64,000 nt of DNA from Elysia crispata (lineage: Eukaryota; Mollusca; Gastropoda; Plakobranchidae): the NCBI GenBank assembly GCA_033675545.1, contig JAWDGP010000502.1, positions 406,501-470,500 of the forward strand. Reading direction: 5' to 3'. The position numbers and the translations under genes are program-made. How positions within the stretch are numbered: the stretch's first letter is position 1; each line of letters starts with the position of its first letter. Under the pieces are notes generated by a model. That model was not told the DNA's origin and searched no databases. It saw nothing but the letters and a program-made list of their open reading frames with translations. Below, piece after piece: positions 1 through 48,300 of the stretch.

Positions 1-3000
1 TCAATTCCTTTTTACTTTTTTTTTCTTTTGATAAATGTTTACAAACTGATGGACATAAACTACAAAAATTCTGTCAATTCATATTGAATTTTGTAAATTT
101 TGTATCAAGAAAAATATTGTTGAGAGGCAATCAAAATAATCAAATGAAAATTGAGTATGATGTTAAAATCATAGACTTAATTATAATTTGAAAATAAGTT
201 TTACTCAGCCATTACTTTTGCAGTTTTGCTTAAAATCATATACAATTATGCAGTAAAAATATTGGATTGGTAATCCTTGTCTTAAAGGTCCTTTGAGAAT
301 ATGCTACATTTTAGATAGTTTGATCATGCCAACCTTATAGAATGTTTAGGCAGAGGTCAGAGATGGATTTTAAAAATTTAGATGTAGGTTGCATTAAGAG
401 AGGTAAAGAATCAACAATGGAGATGATAAGCTATTCCATATTGTAAAATATAGTTGTACCTTAAGGTATTTTGGCTGTAAAATTTTAGGTTTTATGCTTG
501 GTGAGTTATTGAGAACAATGGAGTTGAAAATTGAAGTTTTTTGTTTTTTTGTTTAAGTTGAGCAGTAATCACAGATGAGTCAAACTTGCCAATTTTCAGC
601 CAGCCCCTCAGTTTACAGAGGTTAAAACACAATTGGAGACAATTTTTTTAAATGTCAAATGTTATGATCTTTTGCACTGTATGCTATGTAAATTTTTTTT
701 TTAGTGCTTTGATTTCTTTAGTAAAATGTGTAAGAGTGTAATATTGTGTCAAATTATTGTTATGGGATATAAATTTATAGAAGGTAAGTAATTGCATAAA
801 GTTTTGTAAACAAATTCCCTTCAGTTGTAGAAAAGCTTATAAATTTCAGTTTCAAGCCTGAGTCAGAGCAATAAGGAACAGTTCTAGCTTATCTCACTCC
901 CTGATTGAGTGAGACTGGGATAAAATCAAGCAGGCAAAGCAATTCTTAGCTGATCACTGCTATTGCAATCGAATAGAGAATGTACCTTTTTAAAAGATAT
1001 TACTTATATTTCACAAAGAAATTAAATGTATGAATCACAGCATTTTTTAATATTTATATCAGTTGTTTGTAGTTAGTTTGTTTAGGTTTGGGGTTTTTTT
1101 TTTTTGGCTTTTTTGTGGGGTCACAATGTCACTCTGAGTCATGTATGCATTTATCCAATTTTAATAAGAGAAGAAGAAAATAGTAAAGAATGGAATTGGT
1201 TCTCATTGAGTTTTCCCTGAATGAGCAGTGCTGTTGAGATTTGAGAATGTATGAAACGAAAGACTAGATGTATATAAGTAAATTTTTTTTTATTCTTATG
1301 TGTAAAAGTTTGATTAACTTCTTTTTTGCTCTTTATGAATCGTATTTTACTCCATGTGACTGTAGTTTTATATGCAAAACATGTTCATGCACTTTTAAAT
1401 AAAGATAACAGTGATGGTGATAAACAGATCACAATATTTTTGTCCCAAAGCTGATATTTAAATTTGTTTCGATAAAACAGTTTTTAGAGTATTTTGTATG
1501 TTACTTTTTATGTTGTATTGATAATAAACATTTGCGAACCAATTTTCTGCAACATAACTGAGTGTTGTCAAATTTTTTTTATTGTTGTTTTTTTTAATCT
1601 TGCCTAATAATTTATTTGCACTATCATATTCATGAAAATTAGCTGTGTTTATTTCATGTCAATATGGATTCTTTGATTACATATTTTTTTTAGGTTATTG
1701 ACTATTTTTTTCATGTATTATCTTGTAAATTATAATGGTTTCAGATTTCAGTTTTGGAGGCTTTAAAATTTTATTTGAGGGACTTTCTACATTTTTAGAA
1801 AAGCAACACATTAATCTGAAGTTGGTTTTAATTTTATTTTTAAATAAAACCTATAGGCATTAATATTTTATTAAAGCATAATTTCAGATTATGTAGTCAT
1901 TATGGATATCGGAAAGACTCTTTTGAATTTAAGATGTGATGTTAAAAGCTTTATTAAGCTCAAATAGCACTAAAATCAAATTGGTGATTAGCAATTCGTA
2001 TCAACTTGTCATAAAATATCAAGCTTTGATATGAAAGAATAGGAAATAAATAAACAGGGAAATATCCTGGTTTACCAAATGAAATTGCCTTTTGTTTTCC
2101 TTCCTTTTCCCCCCATGCATGGTAGCCTTCATCACCTGTTTTTCATGAATTGTTTAGGAATTTTGTTGTTAGATAGCTTCAGTGTGCATGAGTGTGCATT
2201 TTTGGAAAAAAAGATATTGCTAAGCAGGTATAGCTGCATTGAGGCGGTTGAAACCAGATATATATAATAATATATATATTCTTGTGTGTTAGGAATTTCA
2301 GTGTTTCAGTGTTGCCCCTATTGGTTAAAAGGATTTCTCCTGCCTATAAAGCATTAGCTTTTATTTAAAGGAGGCTTGATGATGCTAAGAAAGGTTGTGC
2401 AACATTAATAGTGGATATTTGGTCGGTTAAAGCAGAGCATCAGTACATACCACCTTGATGTATTTCCATTTTAACTTGACAATGACTATCACAAATGACA
2501 ACCAAATGTTGATTTTGATCAGTATTATGGGGTCATCTGCTACGATCCTGCGCTGGCAGTAGGCTAAACAAACAGTGTGGTAACCATTACTTGCTTTACA
2601 CCCTTTTGTTAGATAAAATACCACCACATTATTGGTTTTGTCTTTGAGTGTTGGAGAACTGAAATGAATTACCCCCTGATATTAGAAGTTAGACAAAAGT
2701 AAATTATGACTGGTCTGGCTGTTTCATTTGATGCTAAGATTATTTTTCACTTGCATGTAAAATTTCTTAATTTTACTGAAAACTCTCACCATTAAGGATA
2801 CTTTGTACAGGAAGATAGGTTTGTATTGTGAGACTCCTTATTAGCACAAATCAATTCAAATACTATACAACTAAGACTCACGTAGTTCTCCCCCACTGAA
2901 ACTGTGACTACTGTAACATTAAAAACCTGCTTTGATGGGTGGGATGCGAAGCTGAGCTATTACAGCCCATCAATTGCTTATTGGCAGCTAATCCGGAATT

Positions 3001-4300
3001 TAAGTTGTAGAATTAAATATACATTCAAAACTTAATTATATGAATTTTTTTTTAGCAGATCTTATTAGAAAATATACCAAATAAAATCTAAGCGTAGACT
3101 ATATAAGATGCACTTGTTTAAATTTTTTTCTATATGTTTAAACTAATATTTTTAAAGCAAGACCAGTAAAATGTTGGGGTTTTTTTTACTTAAACATATG
3201 CAATAAATACAATTATTTAGCTTTGAGTACTTTCAAGCTGTTCAAGCGATTAGTTCTCAAATTATAATCAGCTCAATAAAATAATGACTGTTTTATCGTA
3301 AAGTCAAATACACAATAAATAATGAGAAACTTCTAGCTTCAATTTATTGGTCACTTTCATTTTATGTGAGAAAATTAAACACGCATAAAACGCTCTTTCA
3401 AGAAGCTTTAAGAACATGACTGAAATCACTCCACTCCGGAAGTAGAGATTTTAACCTTAATTTATCTGAGAAATTTATTGATTAGATCTTGAGCATACTT
3501 TCACTTCAAACGTCTAAATTTTCTGTAATCCCTTTGATTTTGAGCAGGGGGCGATCTTCGAACTTTATAAACTGCTTAAAGAAACTTAATATGTTAGGCT
3601 TGTCGTGAGTGGAGTGGGAATCATAGAAGAGAAGTATAAACTTATTAGTGTTTGGTATTAAAGCTTTCTCCAAAATTTTCATCATATTAATATTGATAAG
3701 GACTCAGAAGAAAAACGTTCAATTTCACCTGTTGTAGGTATGAATGCAAGGTTTAGTGAAGTCAAAAATAGAGCTCATTTTCTGTTATCCAGTATGGTTC
3801 ACAATACACCACTATCACCTCGACATGATACAAAACATTGTTAAATTGAGCATAAAAAAAAATAATCAGAAAAAGTTATATTTAAAGTAAGAGGCCTTTA
3901 TTCATATTTCCAAATCCTAATTATATCATACCATTTCACAATTTATATATATAATCAAATACACTCAATTGTCGCACTGAGTTTAAAGTTTTATTATTTT
4001 AAATTTATTTTTTTTCTTTTAATACAAATATAGTGTGTTGAGGAAAGAAAAAAAAACTTTCACGCGATTCTATTTAATAAAAAAAAAAGAAAAAGGTTGA
4101 CAGGATCGATGGGTAGGGAGAGAAGGGGCGTGGGGTTGAGAGAGAGAGAGATAGAGAGACAAACAGAGAGCATTGAGATAAGGTGTAATCACCTCTGATA
4201 GGTCGCAACACGTTACTTTAAATCATATGATATATGTCCTGTTACCACTACAATAATTATTCTTCAATAATTATTCAATAAGAAGTATTACTCTTTTTCT
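1..4300. other. AT-rich noncoding region
   Basis: No coding exon is recognisable here. The short open frames present lack family resemblance and codon structure. Several AATAAA hexamers occur on the plus strand (for example near 1399 and 2045), so the left part could be the 3' UTR of a plus-strand gene lying to the left, but nothing in the window proves it. A GA-rich patch lies at about 4139-4170. Confidence 0.5.
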
Positions 4301-4305
4301 TCCCC

Positions 4306-4577
4306 CCACCATCCTCCTCCTCCTCCTCCTCCTTCTCCTCCTCCTCTTCCTCCTCCTCCTCATCCTCCTCCTTCTTCTTCTTCTTCTTCTTCTTCTTCTT
4401 CTTCTTCTTCTTCTTCTTCTTCTTCTTTCTTTCTTTCTTTCTTTTTTTCTTTTTCTTTTCCTCCTCTTCCCCATCATCCTCTTCCTCGTCCTCCTCCGTC
4501 TTCTTCTATGACTTCTTCTTCTTCATATTCTTTCTTTTTCCTCCACCTTTTCTCCTCCTCTTCCAACTCTTCTTCCT
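4306..4577. repeat. TCC/TTC compound microsatellite
   Basis: The plus strand is an almost pure pyrimidine tract of TCC and TTC triplets grading into TTTC, then a degenerate CTC/TTC tail. On the minus strand it reads as a meaningless arginine/lysine-rich frame. The tract runs directly into the 5'-truncated LINE that begins at about 4578. Confidence 0.9.
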
Positions 4578-6545
4578 CCTCGAGAGAGAGGGTAGTCGAA
4601 TGGTGTCGTACCAATAACCTTATTATCGGGAGCACAAGTCATGGTTTCAACATCCAAAAAGAAGGAAATGGACATGGAAAAGACCAGGAAATGGAAACAG
4701 AAGCCATATCGATTACACACTGATAAGTAAAAAAGTTTGGAAATGCGTTTCTACTAGCAAAGATCTACCATAAGGCAGACTGTTATAGTAATCATGTCCC
4801 AGTGGCTGCTAAATTCAAACGGAAATTTAAGAAAACCCGAAGTACATCTAAAACATCAAACTTGAATTGACTCTATTAAAACCCAACTAGACCCTTCGAG
4901 AAAAACATAGCGTAGCCATTCAAAATGAATTTGAAGTCTATGTGAAAAGGGACCAACAATGGGTAAAGTTAAACCTATCTGTCATAGAATCACCAGAGGA
5001 GTAAATAATAAGAATCGAAAAGAAAATAAAGTGGATGACTGAAGATATTTTGGAGTTAGTGGAAAAAGGAGGCACGTTAAAGGATAAGGGAAAATCCGAA
5101 CCGCTGCATGAAAATCAGAAAAAAAATATGACATGGAGTCAAAGTCATTGGGTCAATGGTAATTGTAGATAGACAATGTACGAAAGTACCTGGAAAGAAA
5201 AACTGCTCATTCAGAGGATACCTAAAGTTTTTAAAGAAATGTGACGAAATTATGAAAAAAAAAAAAAATAACTTTAGGAAAATGGGCAGACTAAGCCTAT
5301 GAGAAGTAAACTTTTTGAGGACCACAGAAAGGGTTACAATGTAATGAAGCGCAATTTTACTGGGCCACCTATCATGAAAATGAAAGGTGAGATCCGGGCA
5401 GCAATAAGAAAGATGAAAACAGGCAAGGCAACAAAACCAGACAGTATATTATTGGAACTTTTAGAAGCACCTAGTGACTATGGAATTGATATGATCGCAA
5501 TATTACTCAACGAAATCTATGACACAGGTCAGATTCCACTAGACATATCCAAGTCTTATAAAGAAACCAAGGGCAACAGCGCGTGAATTACATAGGACTA
5601 TCAGTCTCATGAGTCATATCACTAAAATCCTTTTGAGAATCATCATGATGTCAATCAGAAACAAAATGAAACCAGAAATAGCTGCGGAATAGTCTTGTTT
5701 TACATAAGAAAAAGGTGCAACAGATGCTATTTGAATCCTTCGACTATAATTGAATGAGCTCTGGAAGCACATCTTTATCACAGGGAATAACTCAAGCAAA
5801 AGGATCAATTCAAATACGTGTGTACTCTTATATCAAGCGATGGCGCAACAAAACTGAAATCGCATCAAGAATCGCGCAAGAAAAAAAAAAAAAAAAGAGT
5901 AGAGAATGAAATCGGCAATAACAAATAAAAACATCTCTTTTCATATGAGAAGAAGAACCCATGAATGCTATATTGAAAACATCTTCTTGTATTAATGTGA
6001 GTCTCGACAATTTCAAAACAGGCACAAAAGAAACTAGAAATGTGATTCCTGCGGATAATGCTAGGAATCTCGTGGACCGCAAAGAAATAAATGAAATAAT
6101 GTTATGAAAAGCTGACACAACAAACCTCTCATTAATAAAAAAAAAAAAAAAAAAGTAAACGCCAGGCAAGGGAACTTCTTCGCCTTAGTGATGAGAAGAT
6201 AGTGATGAGAAGAGAGATACTGGAACATCTTGTGACAACTGGAGTGATCAGCTGACACAACAAACCTCTCATTAATAAAAAAAAAAAAAAAAAAAGTAAA
6301 CGCCAGGCAAGGGAACTTTTTCGCCTTAGTGATGAAAAGAGAGATACTGGAACATCTTGTGACAACTGAAGTGATCAAAGGAAAACGCAGCAGGGAAAAA
6401 CAACGAGAAAAGATGTTGGTTGAGCTTACAAACAGGGATAAAGGCAGGGCAAATCTGCTATAAAAAAAAAGACAAGGTATCGAAAACTTGCGATACGTGA
6501 ATGTCCTGCTTGCCTACGCTAAAGAAAAGGGCACTGGGTTAATAG
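4578..6545 (+). mobile_element. Decayed RTE-like LINE, plus strand (copy A)
   Basis: This is a degenerate non-LTR retrotransposon read through many stops and frameshifts. The order is: end of an APE-type endonuclease (residues resembling VEWCRTNN at about 4590, and a D-x-N-H-V-P motif at about 4780), a linker (IKTQLDPS-like at about 4875), the N-terminal part of reverse transcriptase in an open stretch at 5299-5586 (motifs MKTGKATKPD and LLNEIYDTGQIP), then a jump at about 5780 that removes the catalytic palm, then the C-terminal region (KDQFKY, ISKQAQKKLE, SWTAKK) to about 6545. This order matches the LINE family often annotated in invertebrates as jockey-like reverse transcriptase or craniofacial development protein 2-like. 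It lacks the YADD region and cannot be active. The 5' end is truncated at a microsatellite. Confidence 0.8.
6110..6378 (+). repeat. Tandem duplication of about 140 bp inside LINE copy A
   Basis: Two adjacent copies begin with the same text (GCTGACACAACAAACCTCTC at about 6111 and 6251), each followed by a run of about 17-18 A and then the sequence encoding the finger-like HVMRRE region of the LINE. The second copy lacks a short GATGAGAAGATA-type duplication present in the first. The A-run is not a retroposon tail, because LINE coding sequence continues after it. Confidence 0.85.
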
Positions 6546-7269
6546 ATTTCTATGGGAGTACTTTAACCCTTGAAGAGCGGCCCAAGTAAAGCGCTGATTT
6601 GCCAGGGCGAGGGTACCGAGCCAGTAACAGTAGCGAGAGCGTGTGCTTAGCGCGCTAAAAAATCAAGTCGTGTGAAAATCAAATATCTAGGAGTTGACAC
6701 GCTGTGGCAAACCTGTGGCCAAAAAAATGCACAAGCATAGTTTACTTTCTTATCCGTGATTATAGAAACTTAAACAAAATTGCAAAATTACCAGCTAATA
6801 TAGCAGATTCGCAAGAAAATAAAAATATATAGCCTCAAGCCTCACAGTAGACCGCTTAAGAATTTGAAACAAAATACATGTATACGCGGAGTGACATATC
6901 TACAACCATCGCCGTCCCGCGGGTAACCGTGTGAGTTGTAGATGTACAACTGACACCCTGGGAGAACGTTGTACATAAACCACTGGCGTTTTTTTTTTCC
7001 TTTTCAGATATGACAGGCTAATAAGAAAAACGATACTTTTTAGATACGGCGGATTCTTGAGTTCTATGCCAATAAATACTTTCTCACATCTTTTCATCCC
7101 TTTTTCCCACAATAATAAAAAAAAGTCACGTTTATGACCAGATATAATCGGCGCTAAAAAAAAATTAATGTTTTTAACCTTTTTTGCTTTTTTTTTAGAC
7201 AGCCATGGATTAAAAAACAAAGTTTGACGAAAAGAAATAGACGACTGATAATACAAATTTTGTTTTCAG

Positions 7270-7471
7270 TTACTTTTGTCAACCTGACATAGTATGGCCC
7301 GGAAATGTTGACATTGTGTAAAGATGGCAGCCTGACAACTCAGCATATAAGAAATCTGAACAATGTGAATGATTTAAGGCCTTATGTCAAATTGCTGCTT
7401 TCTTTAAACAAACAGATACATTAGTTGCACTTTTCAATTTCATTTAAGCCATATATCTAAATTTTCAAGTC
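7270..7471 (+). promoter_or_regulatory. ARFGAP1 promoter/5' UTR region with a 3-codon uORF
   Basis: The sequence before the ARFGAP1 start codon holds an ETS-like CCCGGAAAT at about 7293 and an upstream ATG at 7324 that stops after three codons (ATG GCA GCC TGA, ending at 7335). The main start at 7472 has G at -3 and G at +4, a favourable context. The transcription start is not known, so whether the uORF is transcribed is uncertain. An upstream noncoding exon cannot be excluded. Confidence 0.35.
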
Positions 7472-42370
<34,899 letters not shown>

Positions 42371-45300
42371 TAAAGGCTTATTGAGATTTTGCCCTAGTTG
42401 AAATGATATATAACTTATCAGATGTTAAAGTTAATAGAAACTATATTATGGTGTTGTTATGGTTGTATTACATGTGTACAAGAAGATCTTTGCTCTCTCT
42501 ATCATGTTGAAATTCATGTCCTTATTTTTGAAAAAAAGTTAAGAAAAAAACAAAACTTCTTGATTATAAATATAATATATTATAATTGAAGATAATCGAA
42601 TGAAACTTATGTAATATAGTGTAATAGATGGACACTTAATATGTCTAGAGAATGCTCAGATTTTTTCTTGTTGAACTCAGAGTAAAATTCACCACTAGTA
42701 ATGGCATATTCAAGTCATGACTATGATAGGTTATCAGTATTGATGTGAAATCACAAACAATTAGAGTATGGTAGGTCTTCACGAAATATGGATTATGTAA
42801 AAAGTATTTTTTTTGGAAAAAATAAAGAGAAAGTGAAAGTTTTTAAAGATGAAGATGCTCACTCATATGCCTTTAATATGAGCAGCACTTGACCCTTAAC
42901 TTTATCAAATTTTCATGCCTAACTAGTGTGTTTTGCTCGCTCGTATGACAGCTTTGTCCACAGCAACTTAATAGGCTTGATGTGACTTTGCACCACATTA
43001 AACAAAAACAAAGCTTCTGCAGAGCTAACTTTGACTAAACCAATCATTAATGACTTCTTTCTTTGGTTTTCTGCATTATCCATAAGTATAACCTAGAAAG
43101 GACTGCATAGCTTCCAGGTGTTGTCCCAAAGTTTCTGTAGGCTTGAGCTCACAAATCCCAATTTTGTTCGAGAACTAAAAATATCATCCAAGTGAATGTA
43201 AATAAATGTAGGTCTCGGAGATTTAATGTATAATATGGTCCTATTGTACATCAGAATTAGTCGTGTGTTTGTTATTTAAAGATTGTTTCTAGATGAACTC
43301 TCAGCCTATAGTTCCATGGCCCAAGTATGTAGCTATTTTATTTTTTAGAAATAAATAGAATATTGATTCTGGTCTTTAAGAAACCCTTAAAAATTAAGTT
43401 AGCAACCTGATCATACTTGATATAATTTTTAAGCCCTGAAATAAATTTCTAAGTGTATGAATAAAAACTATATTTCAAAAACGAAAGATAGTACAGATTA
43501 TAAATAGTGTCATGGAGGCTTATGCTCTGTGGAGGTTGATTTGATACAAAAAAAAAATAATAATTATAGTAAATAGTTTGCATGGCTATAGACAGTAGTT
43601 TTAATTACTTCTATTGTTTATTACTACTACTGATACCCACGATTTATCATTTTTAGGGAAAGTTTTGCTTTGTGGTACAAATGAATGAACAATTTAATAA
43701 AATCAGCTTTTTTATCTGTGAGAAATAATGGACTTTTCCTTGATTGATTGTTAAAGCATTAATTTTTTTCAGAATAATTATATAGATGAACTGAATCAAT
43801 TAAAAAAGATATTAGAGCTTTGCCTATTTTGTAAAAATTCTGAAAATAGCAGATAATTTTCTTGTGGTACAGCTCAAATTTGAAAGTTTCAAATTTCATT
43901 GAATTTGAGAAATGAACTCACTTTGAGGCAAGTTGCAGTTACATTTTCTTATTAGGTTCTTAAATTCTTTGTTAACCCACCCTCTCTAGTCAAAAGTTTG
44001 TTGGGTCATATGAATTCACTCAGAAATATTTCAGTGTCATCTCCAACTGTTGCATTGTTTTGTCACTTAAAATGTTTTATATCAATGTTGCATTTTGTGA
44101 ATTTTTGACAGTGTCTTTGTGAGTTTAGTTTATGTTTCAAATGTCAAATATGGCAATCTTGTCTATGTTTGAAAGGAAAAACAATCTTCTTTGAGTGTAT
44201 CAGCTGGCATCCAGCAAGGCCATAATTCTTTTAATCAGGTGATTCTTATTTTGTTTTTGTGGGTTGCAAAGCTGTCATATTTATTTGCCGTTATAAATTA
44301 TGTAAACGGATAAGTCCTGATGTTATTATGTAATGATTTGTAAATTTCATGCATGTTTTGTTTTTTGTTGGTTTTTTTTGTGACCAAAAGAATGAATGTT
44401 AACTAAATTACTATATTGTTAAAATTGATAGCTAGGTACCTTATGACATTTAAGTTTGTAAATATGGAGAAAATTGCTTAGAGAAGAAATTGGGGATTAA
44501 AGAGGGAAGAATAATTGTACCAGACTTCAGTTTTTGCAAGAGAAAGGGGCGGGGAAAGACATAAATATATACTGAGCAGTGTTGTAGTTCTTCAGCGGGA
44601 AACTATTTTCTTGCTGATCTTCTTCTCAGAATTGCATAACCTATGATCTTTGGCGAACTAGTTTTGAGGACCTCACTTTTTTCTTCTTAAAATGTTTGCC
44701 TTCTTGATACAGCAGAAGACTTTCAGGGAAATATGGATGTAAATGTAGTTTTACCCCTTTGAATTTATATTGATTCTTCTTGTCTCATACCATCCTATGT
44801 GAGGAGGATTCACTATGGTAATGGTTGATGAACTTCCTTTCCTTAACAGTCATTTGAAGAGAGATAAAACGAGTCATACTTTGATCCGTTTATTGGCATT
44901 TGATCTCATCTAACCAACCCTATTTTTGGTTTATATAAGATTTACCTAGAAAGGTGAGAATCGGGGAAAAATTGAGCTTTAGGAAAATATATCTTAGAAT
45001 ATAGAAACCTGATTTTAGATTCAAAGTGTACTCAAAATTATGATTATATGAACTCCTAGAGGTTATGGTTTGAACATATGATGTTTAAAGCAAGAAGAAA
45101 CTTTTTACAAGTTTCCTCACCAAAACTGGGTGTCAACTTTTAACTGATGAGTCTATGCTGAAAATAAGTTTATCTCCCTCCTCTTCCCCTTCCTTATCAT
45201 TTGACCTGCATATGAAAGCTGAGGCTTACTGATGCAATTATTTTAATTTACTACACCTTTGGTTTACATGTACTTTGTTGCCTCTTTTTTTGGAAGGGGA

Positions 45301-48300
45301 AAGGGACCCAAGCCTTGAATGGCTCCGTTTTGTTCAATTTTTACATTGGTAAGAAACATTTTCATTTATTTTTTTTTATTTACAGCTTTGTATTTTGTGG
45401 AGACTAATAATTGTTTTGTTGCTTAGTGTTTGTAAAAAGAGAAATGGTGCTTTGTTTGTGTATATATATATAAATTGTACCCAGGTGTTAAGGAGTCATA
45501 AGAAAGAAAGCTCATGTGAATGAAGGACATGATAGTGTGGTTAGGACATCATTGTACCATTTGTCAATATTTGAAACTTTGAATTTAATCAATGAAGTTC
45601 ATCACATAGGTAATTCACTAAATTTTTTTTTCCTGTTTGTACGCTCTGTTCAAAGTCCTTCACAAGCTGTGACATAAATAGGTTTGGCATGATTCGTCTA
45701 GATCCCGTGACAGATTCTTATTTGCAAAAGAAATGAGCTTTTTGTTGTTTTTTCCAAAGCTTTTCATAAGAAAATATTTTTTCTGGCAGTTCCATCCAAC
45801 ATATATCTATAGGCCAAAAACTAAAGACCTATTGTATAGATGTTCCTGCTTTTCCTGTGTCTAGTGGTTTATAAGTATGAGGTTTCAAAATCAAATGTAA
45901 TTTAGTTTTGAAAGGTTTCATCAGGTTATGATTTCATTTCCGATTGATATGTATATATATATATCTAATTTTTTTTTTCCTCCAGTGAATCTAACATTGC
46001 TGGTTAAATGCAGCAATAAATTTCTTGTTGTTGCCATTATCACAGTTTTAAAAGACTAAGAGATTGTTACACAAGAATTAAAAAATAAAGTAAATACATG
46101 TCAGTAAAGCAGTTTGAAACAGTGTATTTGTGGCAATTCTCATTAAATCATCATATGAAACATTGAATTCTTTTTTCCACTGCCATTTTTCGCAATTCGT
46201 CGCTTTTGATTGTTTCTCTATCCTGTAATTATTAATGATGGTCTTCCAGCTGCCATTGAAATTTTGTACACATTGAATTATGAACAATACAGAATTTTCT
46301 TTCTGCACATGTTCAACTTGATATATTTTCATTAAATATCAATGCCAGTATTCAGGGGGTGATTTTTAAGGTTTGTAGGCAGAGATATTTAATGATAAAG
46401 TAAGTACTGTTTATAGCGGCTCTGTAGGGTTCAGTGCAAATTTCAGGTGAAACCTTATTGCAGTTATGAATTTATCAGTATGTGTCATAATATGCATTTT
46501 TATGTGTCTTGCCATTGCCATGTCAAACCATTCAATCTTATTAGCTTCAAACTAAAAGCTGTGAAATGGTACTGTTTTGTGGGATGAGCATTATTTACAT
46601 GTTTAATGAAATATTCACTCTCTTTGTAACTACTATAATAAGTTGCCTGCAAAAAATGATTAAAAATACTGGATTTCTCTGCACACAATTTCATAGCCTT
46701 GCCCCATATATGTGTGCTTCTACATGCTATTGATTTCCATGGTTACCTCATTAGGTACATCATTTATTTTGACATTTTTGTTGCTTCTCATAGAAATTTT
46801 TGTTAGTGCCAACATTATTTTTTTTTATTTCAATGGGAAATAACAAGGAAAGTTACTATACATATGCTAATTTGAGAGAGAGTTTAAGTCCATATGCTTG
46901 GTCAGTTTGAGATAGTGTATAACAATGTGATTAACAGAAGAGCAAAAAGAAATTGTATCAAAAGGAACATTTGTTGTTATTTTTTCTAGTGTGACGTGTC
47001 CCAAATAAGTTTTGTGATTTGTCGCTTAATTTTTTTTTTTATTTATTTCCTCCCTAAATTTTTCTCGTATAATTCATTACTCAGACTGAGAAAAAAACAA
47101 AATACTCTGTTTGCTCAACACTGAACAAAAACTAAAACATCGCATCTTCTCTGAAATGGATTTTCTATTGACTCATCCATTTTTCCTTGTAGAACTTTAT
47201 ATTTCATCAAGTACATACCAAGACTCTGTGAGCATCTTATAGTTTTTACAGTGTTGTTTTACAGTTGCTTTATTCCTAAAATAGTTTCATTTTCAATTCA
47301 CAGTTAACCCAGTGTTTGTTGATTATCTTTAAGAACCCTTGATAGTATCTCTCGATTTTTATTTCACCAGTGAAGAGTAACTCACTAACTGGTGGCTCCT
47401 CTTGGGTGTGTGTCAACATATGTTTTTTAGTCTGGTATAACTAATGACTTTGGGGAGGTTGTTTTTAAATGAAGGACAATGGCTGCTGTGCTTGTTCATG
47501 CAGAAAACCTAACACTTGCTACATGAAAAAAAAAAGATTGACAAAATCATCATGATAAAATTATTTACACTCATGTTTTAAAAATTCTTAGTTTAGAAGT
47601 GAACGAAAAAAGTTCAACATTATAGTCTTTATTGTACTAGCTATAGTCATCATGGAGGTTCTTAATCTAATTAAGTGTGACAAGTTGTACAGATTTTAGT
47701 TAATATAAAAAAAAAATTAAGAATGACATATTACTCATTTTCTCATGGAACCATTTGATATTAATTTATTATGTTTAGAACATATTGCTCAGAGACCAAA
47801 AGAAAAGCAAATTGAGCTTTTGGAATTGGGTGGAAAAAAGCTTTCAAAAAGTACAAAAATATCTATAAGTTTTGCTGTAGGATCTACAGTAGAAGTTTCT
47901 TGTAGATTCCAAAAAGAGGTACAGTGTATGAAAAGTCAACTGAAAATAGGAGTAAGTTAGGGTCAATATGCAGAGACATGAATGTATGAACTTGTCTGTG
48001 ACCTATACTTTACAAGAGTGGAAGTTTTTGAAGGATATCTTTTTATTAAAGTGCTTCATATAACTGAGTTTAATATCCCTCAGGGGGGGGGGGAAATCAG
48101 TCTTTTGGTCGTGCCTTTGCATTTTACTTTTTCATTTTTTTAAACAATGTAGTACATAAAAAATGAAGAGATAAATGAAGATGAGGATTTATGTATTGCT
48201 TGAAACCAGTTCATTGATTAATTGACTTATGATTCTTCATACATGCACAACATAGTCCATTGCATCAGGAAATGATATAGGAAATCCATCGTCCCAGTTT

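Noticed and set aside
4271-4477. Arginine-rich minus-strand frame
   Set aside because: Translation of the TCC/TTC microsatellite.
6553-6700. TTAACCCTTGAAGAGC as the start of a second piggyBac-type element
   Set aside because: No matching right end with GGG-TTAA and inverted repeat was found nearby.
47745-47960. Plus-strand frame of 71 codons beginning MEPFDINLLC
   Set aside because: No family resemblance, AT-rich codons, and no convincing splice sites or neighbours. Kept as unproven.
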